Assembly: GCA_028716765.1 (NCBI GenBank)
Contig: JAQUPC010000049.1
Coordinates: forward strand, 1-15,590
From: Alphaproteobacteria bacterium
GTDB lineage: Bacteria > Pseudomonadota > Alphaproteobacteria > UBA9219
DNA length: 15,590 nt
Direction: 5' to 3'
In this document: piece after piece, positions 1-8,106 of the stretch
Layout: every line of letters begins with the position of its first letter
Numbering within the stretch: position 1 is the stretch's first letter
Program-made: the position numbers and the translations under genes
Notes under the pieces: model-generated
The model's input: only the letters and a program-made list of their open reading frames with translations
Databases searched by the model: none
Told to the model about the DNA's origin: nothing

Positions 1-1362
1 GAGACCTATGGCCGCGGCCGGCAACAGGGCTTCGAGAAGCAAGACAAGCCGCGGCGTCAAGGCTTTCATTATCACCTCATGAAGCGGCGTAAGGAAAAAA
101 CCCGCGAACAGGCCTGTGCTTAAAACAAGGCTGAAAATGGCAACCGTCAAACGTGCCCGCAAGGTTATGCGGCGCAGCGCCTTCTCCATGTTGTCAAGAA
201 TTTCCCCGGCGGCTTTCGGCGACAAACCGACAGGATACAAACGCCGCAGCTCATTCAGCAGGCCCTTGCCGCTTAACTTGAGGCTGAGCGCTTCACGCAC
301 GGCGCGGGCTTCCAGGGCCTTGTCGAGAGAAGCCGTTCCTGCCGCGGCGCGCGCCAGGTGTTCGCGCGAGGGCTTCAGGGATTCGTCGAGAAAGGCCGGA
401 AGGCCGGACATCAAGCCGCGCTTGCCAAAGGCGGCGGCGCTTACGACCTTGCCCATCATTTGCAGTTTGATGTCGGCGTAGGGAATTCTGGCGCGCAGTA
501 TGAGCGTGGTCTTCATAGGGCCGGAATCGGCCGCGACGGGCGTCACGAGTTCAACGTCGCCGTGGCCTTTGACGAGGTTGGCCATGCCGATACGGTCGAG
601 GCTGCGAAGCAAGCCGCTCGGCAACGGCGCGTTTTTTTTGATGGCGAAGCGAATCGAAGCGTTGGCGTCGATGGCGGCTTCCTGCGTCAACGATCCCGCG
701 CTTTGACAGGCCGGGCAAGGCGTGCCGCCGCGCCCCTGACAGTTGGGGCAGGGCAGGTTGCCCGTCGCCTTGCAATAGCGGCAAGGCGCAAACCGCGTGC
801 CCCGGCATATGGGGCATTGTTGCTGAGGATTGACGGGATCCGTTCCCTTGCCGAAGCAGTTGTAGCAATTTTCCTGCCCCTTTCCGTAACAGTAGGGGCA
901 GAGGATTACGGTCCGGCCCTGACACTGATCGCACGTCAACTGTCCGGTGCCGAGACAGGAAGGGCATTTTTCGTTTGTGGCAAGCGTGACGGTGCGGTCG
1001 GGAAAGGTGATTTTTCCGCCTTCGTGTCCCCAGCCGTGGCCGGGCGTTTCCTGAAGCTCCTTCATGGCTTCGGGAATCCAGTCCGCCGATTCCTCAAAAC
1101 TTTTTCTGCGCCGGTTTATTTCTTCCTGGAGCGCCGCGAAATTCGGCAACACGACGCGGCCCTTGCCCTTGACGGGGCCGGCATAGGAACGGGCTTGAAT
1201 GTCGATTTGCGGCGCGAGCGTGACCAGCCCTTCGATCTCGTAAATTTTTTCTTCGTGCTCAAGAGGGCGAATGGCTTCGGGCGAAAGGCCGTTGCCTTCC
1301 GCCAGCGCCTGAAGGCGGATCAGCGCTTTATCGGTTAATGTTAACAGCGGCTCGTCGGTCAA
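1..1362 (-). CDS. Multi-CxxC (DnaJ-type zinc region) membrane protein, 3' end outside window
   Basis: An open frame of 454 codons runs off the left edge of the window. An in-frame TAA lies just upstream (five codons before the start). The first usable start is therefore the TTG at 1362, preceded by AAGGA with a 9-nt gap; the first internal ATG comes only near residue 98. Residues 133-219 contain eight CxxC pairs spaced like DnaJ CxxCxGxG repeats (CPSCLGTG, CDQCQGR, CPYCYGKG, CYNCFGKG, CPICRGTR, CRYCKATG, CPNCQGRG, CPACQSAG). That is twice the number in DnaJ, enough for about four zinc ions. There is no J domain or HPD motif. The C-terminal part has a hydrophobic helix at about 405-424 and a second starting at about 439, so the cysteine-rich part is probably tethered to the membrane. 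Function is unknown; a protein-binding or redox role is only an inference. I am sure of the reading frame, less of the TTG start. Confidence 0.8.
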   Translation of the reverse strand, partial: MTDEPLLTLTDKALIRLQALAEGNGLSPEAIRPLEHEEKIYEIEGLVTLAPQIDIQARSYAGPVKGKGRVVLPNFAALQEEINRRRKSFEESADWIPEAMKELQETPGHGWGHEGGKITFPDRTVTLATNEKCPSCLGTGQLTCDQCQGRTVILCPYCYGKGQENCYNCFGKGTDPVNPQQQCPICRGTRFAPCRYCKATGNLPCPNCQGRGGTPCPACQSAGSLTQEAAIDANASIRFAIKKNAPLPSGLLRSLDRIGMANLVKGHGDVELVTPVAADSGPMKTTLILRARIPYADIKLQMMGKVVSAAAFGKRGLMSGLPAFLDESLKPSREHLARAAAGTASLDKALEARAVREALSLKLSGKGLLNELRRLYPVGLSPKAAGEILDNMEKALRRITLRARLTVAIFSLVLSTGLFAGFFLTPLHEVIMKALTPRLVLLLEALLPAAAIGL

Positions 1363-1518
1363 AAGAACGAATCCTTAAAGAGCAGAAATGGTTAAGCTTT
1401 GGGAATCCCGGCCCCGGTCAAGTTGTTCAATATTGCATATCATGGAATTACTTGGGGAAACAGATGGAAGAAATGCGCGCAGGAGCCTTATTCCGGGGCG
1501 AATCTCCGCATGAAAGTA

Positions 1519-1548
1519 TTGCAGGTAAGGAAAGCCATCCATTATATC
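1519..1548 (+). promoter_or_regulatory. Candidate promoter for the small gene at 1594
   Basis: TTGCAG at 1519-1524 is followed 17 nt later by TTATAT (1542-1547); an 18-nt reading gives TATATC. The predicted start would be near 1555, about 40 nt before the ATG at 1594. The rest of the 1363-1593 gap is AT-richer than its surroundings and shows no other clear feature. The call rests on sequence match only. Confidence 0.35.
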
Positions 1549-1593
1549 ATAGGTGGTGGTTATTATATGGTGTGGATTCATGGGGGACGACAA

Positions 1594-1986
1594 ATGAATA
1601 ACAACGGCGCATTGACCTCACAGATGCTTATCAGGAAGATTATTGGCGGGGAATTCGGAACAAAGAGAGCTCAAAACGATCCTCAGCTTGTCGATCTAGG
1701 CAACGATCAGATTCTGATCGTTAGCAAAGCGTCAAACGGTAAATCTTTGATGTTTTCAGTTGAACGTTATGAGGTCTTGAAGGAAGCAACAGTCGTTCGG
1801 CAAATTGAACCCGCTCCGGGGGAAAAGGCTCTAGTCCTTGGTTTTAATGCGTTGAAGGCGTATCTGGAAAAACATGATGGGAACTTATTGAAGGCAAAAC
1901 CCCGGGAATTTCCAGAAGCCACGGACTATAGGCCCGGCCCGTTTTCCCACAAGATTGTGAATCGCTGCTCAGCGGAGCCCCTCTAG
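1594..1986 (+). CDS. Small hypothetical protein (130 aa)
   Basis: The ATG at 1594 has a GGGGGA purine run just upstream (1582-1587). The same frame is open further upstream to 1399, but that part is low-complexity and AT-rich and is probably not translated. The 130-aa product begins MNNNGALTSQ and contains the stretch LGNDQILIVSKASNGKSLMF. It has no signal peptide, no membrane segment and no motif I can name. Composition is more AT-rich than in neighbouring genes, which hints at recent acquisition or weak selection. It runs towards uvrA, whose stop lies 18 bp past its own. A run of seven T at 1991-1997 lies between the two stops, but no strong hairpin precedes it. I do not recognise the family. 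Confidence 0.5.
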   Translation: MNNNGALTSQMLIRKIIGGEFGTKRAQNDPQLVDLGNDQILIVSKASNGKSLMFSVERYEVLKEATVVRQIEPAPGEKALVLGFNALKAYLEKHDGNLLKAKPREFPEATDYRPGPFSHKIVNRCSAEPL

Positions 1987-2004
1987 TAAGATTTTTTTGG
2001 CCGT

Positions 2005-5025
<3,021 letters not shown>

Positions 5026-5069
5026 AGGGGGAATATGGGCATGCCCAGCCGAAATTGCCAGTGAAATAT

Positions 5070-5084
5070 GTTCTTGATTTGTTC
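5070..5084. promoter_or_regulatory. LexA (SOS) box upstream of uvrA
   Basis: GTTCTTGATTTGTTC matches the alphaproteobacterial LexA operator GTTC-N7-GTTC exactly. It lies 44 bp upstream of the chosen uvrA start and about 85 bp upstream of the divergent toxin gene, so repression could reach both. A weak uvrA promoter could be TTGTGG (complement of 5118-5123) with a TATAGC-like -10 near 5093-5098, which would place the box over the start of transcription. Confidence 0.85.
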
Positions 5085-5129
5085 CGATCATCGCTATAGG
5101 AATTTTAGGGCATAGGGCCACAAAATGAT

Positions 5130-5147
5130 TGCGAACTATAGTACGCA
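5130..5147. promoter_or_regulatory. Candidate toxin-antitoxin operator over a -10 element
   Basis: The 18-bp inverted repeat TGCGAACTATAGTACGCA is symmetrical except for one A/A pair in each arm. It contains TATAGT (5137-5142), a fair -10 sequence about 27 nt before the toxin ATG. Type II antitoxins usually bind such palindromes over their own promoter. No convincing -35 is visible at 16-18 nt upstream. Confidence 0.5.
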
Positions 5148-5168
5148 GTGATATATTAAGAGGCGCTG

Positions 5169-5528
5169 ATGATGGCAAGGCTTACACATCCAAGACGCGT
5201 TATCGTTTATGCAAACGCGAACGGGAGGGAGCCTTTTACAAACTGGCTTAACGGCCTCCGCGACGCCACGGGGCGAAGACGCATTCTTGCCCGTGTCGCC
5301 CGTCTTGAACACGGTCATTATGGTGATTGTGAATCCGTTGGCGAAGGCGTGAGTGAATTAAGAATGTTTTTCGGCCCGGGCTACCGGGTTTATTTTGGTG
5401 AGCACAAAAACAGTATCGTCGTACTGCTTTGCGGGGGCGATAAAGGAAGTCAACGCCGGGATATTGAAGAAGCGAAAGCTTATTGGAGGGAGTATCTGGA
5501 CAATGAGAAACTATCGAACCTTCGCTGA
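5169..5528 (+). CDS. RelE/ParE-superfamily toxin (HI1419-like, toxin-first pair)
   Basis: Predicted type II toxin of 119 aa, in the family annotated as addiction-module killer protein (HI1419/Gp49-like), a RelE/ParE-fold group expected to act as an mRNA interferase or similar. Visible family marks are the [10 protein letters not shown] stretch (23-32), [14 protein letters not shown] (52-65), GPGYRVYF (69-76) and [12 protein letters not shown] (88-99), followed by a C-terminal AKAYW helix. Length is close to that of the family. AAGAGG at 5158-5163 supports ATG 5169 (5-nt gap) or the next ATG at 5172 (8-nt gap). Its end overlaps the antitoxin start by 26 bp, so the two are probably translated together. 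It lies divergent from uvrA and shares that upstream region. Confidence 0.88.
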   Translation: MMARLTHPRRVIVYANANGREPFTNWLNGLRDATGRRRILARVARLEHGHYGDCESVGEGVSELRMFFGPGYRVYFGEHKNSIVVLLCGGDKGSQRRDIEEAKAYWREYLDNEKLSNLR

Positions 5529-5823
5529 CGTTGAGGAATCGTATTTCCGCGAACATCCGGAGGAAATCGACGATTACATCGCGATCCTTTTTGAGGAATT
5601 TGCCAAGGACGGCAATACGAAAGCGTTGTTGTCTTCTTTGCGCGTTCTTGGCCGCGTTAAGGGATTGTCGAAGCTTGCCGAAGAAGCGGGCATGAGCCGC
5701 AAGGGCGTTCAAAAGGCGCTTTCCGAAGAAGGCAATCCCGAGTTTGCCAGCGTCAACGCCATTTTGCATGCCATGGGTTACAAACTGACGCCGCAAAAAA
5801 TTGATGCGCGGCGCCAGCCGTAA
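5503..5823 (+). CDS. HTH antitoxin of the toxin-first pair (HI1420-like)
   Basis: Predicted antitoxin of 106 aa, in the addiction-module antidote family with a Cro/C1-type helix-turn-helix. The diagnostic part is GLSKLAEEAGMSRKGVQKAL followed by SEEGNPEFASV (residues about 54-84). It should bind and neutralise the toxin encoded at 5169 and repress the pair's promoter, for which the palindrome at 5130-5147 is the candidate site. ATG 5503 is chosen because [10 protein letters not shown] begins the conserved protein and GGAGGG lies 12 nt upstream; the open frame further upstream lies inside the toxin gene. The stop is 9 bp from the convergent stop of the transporter gene. Confidence 0.87.
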   Translation: MRNYRTFADVEESYFREHPEEIDDYIAILFEEFAKDGNTKALLSSLRVLGRVKGLSKLAEEAGMSRKGVQKALSEEGNPEFASVNAILHAMGYKLTPQKIDARRQP

Positions 5824-5832
5824 CAGGTTGGC

Positions 5833-6540
5833 CTAAAACTTCAGCATTTTCAGCTTGTAGCGGTCGAAGTGTTCGATGCCTTCGAAGGCTTTCAGCTTTT
5901 TGACGATGAAGGTCGTCAGCGGCAGCGCCAGAAACTCATAGATCGTTTTGGCGATCCATGAACTGATGATGACCGAAACCAGAACAGGCACCGGCATCAC
6001 GCCCGCAAAAGCGATCCCAAAGAAAACGAGGGAGTCCACAAACTGCGCCGCGGCGGTGGAGGCAACGGCGCGCAACGGGAAGTTATGCGCTTGCTGTTTC
6101 ACCTTCATTTTCGACATGACCCACGAGTTGGTCAGCTCGCAGAACACGTAGGCGATGTAAGAGGCAATAACGATGCGCGGCAGACTGTCGTTAATGACGG
6201 CAAAGGCTTCCTGCAGCTTGTAATCCGGCGACGGCGGCAAATGGATGGCGAGTTGCGTAAAGAAGATATACATAAAGCCGCAGAAAAGCCCTGTCCACAT
6301 CAGGCGGCGCGTGCGGTTGAACCCGTAGATTTCCGTCAGGATATCGCCGAAGACGGCATTCAACGGGTAAACGAACACGGATGCGGAAAGCGTGATCCCC
6401 GCCAGAACGAAAAGCTTTCCCGCCGTAACCCACGTGATGAAGAGGGCAAAAACGTAAAAGCATGCGATGACGTCGATATGGCGCGGGTGCCATTGATTGT
6501 CGGCGCTGGTTTCCTTGAGTTTCATATCGCGATCGAACAT
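5833..6540 (-). CDS. yhhQ: Queuosine-precursor transporter, YhhQ/VUT family (COG1738)
   Basis: Predicted inner-membrane importer of queuosine precursors (preQ0/preQ1 in E. coli YhhQ), feeding the tRNA wobble modification. The 235-aa product has about six hydrophobic segments. It carries family stretches such as VFVYPLNAVFGDILTEIYGF near the N-terminus, YVFCELTNSWVMSKMK in the middle, and AAQFVDSLVFFGIAF and ISSWIAKTIYEFLALP towards the C-terminus. ATG 6540 is preceded by AAGGA at good spacing; ATG 6546 is an alternative. The frame is open further upstream to 6615, but that segment is not family-like. It is divergent from the XRE regulator at 6680, with which it shares a palindromic operator. 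The substrate is inferred from the family. Confidence 0.88.
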   Translation of the reverse strand: MFDRDMKLKETSADNQWHPRHIDVIACFYVFALFITWVTAGKLFVLAGITLSASVFVYPLNAVFGDILTEIYGFNRTRRLMWTGLFCGFMYIFFTQLAIHLPPSPDYKLQEAFAVINDSLPRIVIASYIAYVFCELTNSWVMSKMKVKQQAHNFPLRAVASTAAAQFVDSLVFFGIAFAGVMPVPVLVSVIISSWIAKTIYEFLALPLTTFIVKKLKAFEGIEHFDRYKLKMLKF

Positions 6541-6638
6541 TTTCATTTCCTTCCCTATCGGATTGTTAAAACAGATTGCTGAAAAACTGTTACCAGATGA
6601 TAAACGCCGGCCCATGAAACTAAAAAGGTATATTTTCT

Positions 6639-6668
6639 ATTATAGTTACAGTAACTAATTTATGGCAA
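6639..6668 (-). promoter_or_regulatory. Promoter of the transporter gene
   Basis: On the minus strand TTGCCA (complement of 6663-6668) is followed after 18 nt by a perfect TATAAT (complement of 6639-6644). Transcription would start near 6632, leaving about 90 nt of leader before the ATG at 6540. The palindrome at 6643-6657 fills the spacer, so a bound repressor would block RNA polymerase. I see no preQ1 riboswitch in the leader. Confidence 0.65.
6643..6657. promoter_or_regulatory. Perfect 15-bp palindrome, candidate operator of the XRE regulator
   Basis: TAGTTACAGTAACTA has two perfect 7-bp arms around a central A. It sits between the -35 and -10 of the transporter promoter and covers the first part of the -35 of the regulator promoter. 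One dimer bound here could control both divergent genes. Confidence 0.7.
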
Positions 6669-6674
6669 GATAAT
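6646..6674 (+). promoter_or_regulatory. Promoter of the XRE regulator, probably giving a leaderless mRNA
   Basis: TTACAG (6646-6651) and GATAAT (6669-6674) are 17 nt apart. Initiation about 7 nt after the -10 falls on 6681, next to the ATG at 6680. No ribosome binding site precedes that ATG, which agrees with a leaderless transcript. The -35 overlaps the palindromic operator, suggesting autoregulation. Confidence 0.5.
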
Positions 6675-6679
6675 GCGTT

Positions 6680-7345
6680 ATGGCTACTATTTCACAGATT
6701 AAGGCCGCAAGGCTGCTGCTTAATTGGAAGCAAGGCGATCTCGCGCGCATCAGCGGCATGTCGCTGGCGACCATTGCCAATCTCGAGCAGGGCAAGGGCA
6801 AGCCGCGCGCGGGAACCCTTCAGGTTGTGCAGGATACGTTCGAAAAATTCGGCGTCGAGTTTCTCGAAGATCACGGCGTCGATCTGCGGCCGGAAAAGTT
6901 CAACGTCAAAATCCTTCACGGAGATGCGGGGCTTTTTCACGTGTGGGAGGATTACGAAAAAACCCTTGCCGGGGCTGAAGGTGGCGAGGTTTTGCTCAGC
7001 AATCTCGATCATCAGTATATGTACAAAAAATATAAGCAGCAATTAGAGGAAATGGTCTTGCGCCGGCCCGAGCGTAATATCCGCCTGCGTGGCCTCGTTA
7101 GGGAAGGCGATATGGTGCGCATCTGGCCGAACGAGGAATTCCGCGCCATTCCCGGCAAGCTTTTCTTCGGCTCGACGCCCGTTTATGTGTACGGCGACAA
7201 AACGGCGATCGTTAATTTCAAGGATTCCCTGCGTATCGTGTTGATCGACAACAAATCCATCGCCGAGGCGTTCCGCCAGCAGTTCGAGCATTTCTGGAAA
7301 AACGGCAAGCCCGTCTCCCGCCCGGTTTATATGGGGCAGAAATAA
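6680..7345 (+). CDS. XRE-type regulator with a TrmB-like C-terminal sensor domain
   Basis: A 221-aa predicted transcription regulator. Residues 4-58 form a Cro/C1 helix-turn-helix (NWKQGDLARISGMSLATIAN, then LEQGKGKPR). Residues about 72-221 form a separate domain. Its end, LFFGSTPVYVYGDKTAIVNF plus a final AEAFRQQFEHFW helix, resembles the C-terminal effector region of TrmB-like regulators; that match is from memory and is weaker than the HTH call. It is divergent from the YhhQ-family transporter and shares a palindrome with it, so queuosine precursor or a related metabolite is a reasonable but unproved ligand. There is no ribosome binding site; the start is fixed by the conserved MATISQIKAARLLL opening and the promoter position. 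Confidence 0.82.
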   Translation: MATISQIKAARLLLNWKQGDLARISGMSLATIANLEQGKGKPRAGTLQVVQDTFEKFGVEFLEDHGVDLRPEKFNVKILHGDAGLFHVWEDYEKTLAGAEGGEVLLSNLDHQYMYKKYKQQLEEMVLRRPERNIRLRGLVREGDMVRIWPNEEFRAIPGKLFFGSTPVYVYGDKTAIVNFKDSLRIVLIDNKSIAEAFRQQFEHFWKNGKPVSRPVYMGQK

Positions 7346-7379
7346 GCAAAAAATAATTAGCTGTGGATGACTTGCGATT

Positions 7380-7394
7380 GTTCTTGATTTGTTC
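7380..7394. promoter_or_regulatory. LexA (SOS) box upstream of ssb
   Basis: GTTCTTGATTTGTTC is identical over all 15 bases to the box before uvrA, including the 7-base spacer. It lies 78 bp before the ssb ATG. It predicts DNA-damage induction of ssb through LexA. I could not assign a confident -10/-35 pair around it. Confidence 0.83.
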
Positions 7395-7402
7395 TTTTGA
7401 AT

Positions 7403-7429
7403 CGGGAAGTATGGGTTGTCATCTTCCCG
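7403..7429 (+). other. Hairpin in the ssb upstream region
   Basis: CGGGAAG (7403-7409) and CTTCCCG (7423-7429) form a perfect 7-bp stem with a 13-nt loop, between the LexA box and the ssb start. It could be a leader structure or a DNA-binding site. There is no T run after it, so it is not a terminator. Confidence 0.4.
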
Positions 7430-7472
7430 GACCGCGGCTAGATCAAAACGTCACACACAGAAAGGGCATCAC

Positions 7473-7940
7473 ATGGCAGGCAGCGTGAACAAGGTCATTC
7501 TCGTCGGCAATCTTGGCCGCGACCCCGAAGTCCGGACGTTTCAAAACGGCGGGCGCGTCGCCAACCTGACTCTGGCTACGTCCGAGAACTGGAAGGACAA
7601 GGCGACCGGCGAGCGCAAGGAAAGGACCGAATGGCACCGCGTGGTGATCTTCAACGAAAATCTTGTCGGCGTGGCCGAGCGCTATCTTAAAAAAGGCGCG
7701 AAGATCTACATCGAGGGCCAGCTTGAAACCCGCAAGTGGCAGGACCAATCCGGACAAGACAAATACTCGACCGAAGTTGTGCTACGTCCTTATCGCGGCG
7801 AGCTGACCATGCTGGATAGCAAGGGCGGCGGTTCAGGCGGAGGCAACGATTCCTTCGGTTTGAAGGATGATTCAGGCGCGGCGGCTCTCGGCGGATCATC
7901 ATCCGCAGGTCCCGATCTCGACGACGACATTCCGTTTTGA
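7473..7940 (+). CDS. ssb: Single-stranded DNA-binding protein SSB
   Basis: SSB coats single-stranded DNA in replication, recombination and repair, and recruits partners through its tail. The 155-aa product has an OB fold over about residues 1-110 ([49 protein letters not shown]). A Gly/Ser-rich linker follows, then the acidic tip DLDDDIPF that binds partner proteins. AAAGGG lies 6 nt before ATG 7473; the frame is open upstream to 7416, but only this start gives the usual MAGSVNKV opening. Length is normal. The LexA box at 7380 points to SOS control. As I recall, ssb is often divergent from uvrA in alphaproteobacteria; here four genes lie between them. Confidence 0.97.
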   Translation: MAGSVNKVILVGNLGRDPEVRTFQNGGRVANLTLATSENWKDKATGERKERTEWHRVVIFNENLVGVAERYLKKGAKIYIEGQLETRKWQDQSGQDKYSTEVVLRPYRGELTMLDSKGGGSGGGNDSFGLKDDSGAAALGGSSSAGPDLDDDIPF

Positions 7941-7953
7941 TTTTTGACTATGT

Positions 7954-8082
7954 GTCACCCCGGCGAAAGCCGGGGTCCAAATTGAAATCTTATTGAACGC
8001 GCGCTTCGCGCAGACACGTAATCTGGATCCCGGATCAGCGTTCGCCCTGGATCAAGTCCGGGGCTCACTTGTCCGGGATGAC
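7954..8082. repeat. 129-bp intergenic palindromic repeat between ssb and dnaE
   Basis: The ends are inverted: GTCACCCCGG at 7954 and CCGGGATGAC ending at 8082. The left part forms a strong hairpin, ACCCCGGC-GAAA-GCCGGGGT (7957-7976), with a tetraloop. The interior has further fragments of the same motif (CCCGGAT, AAGTCCGGGG). This is the scattered repeat built on CCCCGGCGAAAGCCGGGG that is frequent in alphaproteobacterial genomes. It fills nearly the whole gap. The hairpin is not followed by T residues, so it is not a standard terminator, though it may stabilise the ssb mRNA. Confidence 0.75.
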
Positions 8083-8106
8083 GAACAGTTTTTGTGGGGA
8101 ACTTGA

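Noticed and set aside
358..1338. Long plus-strand open frame (326 codons) opposite the CxxC protein
   Set aside because: The minus strand has the open frame with eight regular CxxC motifs and a proper start; the plus frame has no ribosome binding site and shows Arg/Ala-rich antisense composition.
1975..1997. Terminator between the small gene and uvrA (seven T at 1991-1997)
   Set aside because: The only upstream stem is CGCT/AGCG with a tight loop, too weak and too far from the T run.
5026..5178. N-terminal extension of UvrA up to 5178 or the ATG at 5091
   Set aside because: Either start would place the LexA box (5070-5084) inside the gene, and the 5178 start would also overlap the toxin start; the extra residues do not resemble UvrA.
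6541..6632. preQ1 riboswitch in the transporter leader
   Set aside because: I could not find the expected C-rich hairpin plus A-rich tail pairing or a terminator/anti-terminator near the ATG.
7957..7976. Strong GC hairpin after ssb as an intrinsic terminator
   Set aside because: No T run follows, and the hairpin is part of a larger 129-bp repeat family.
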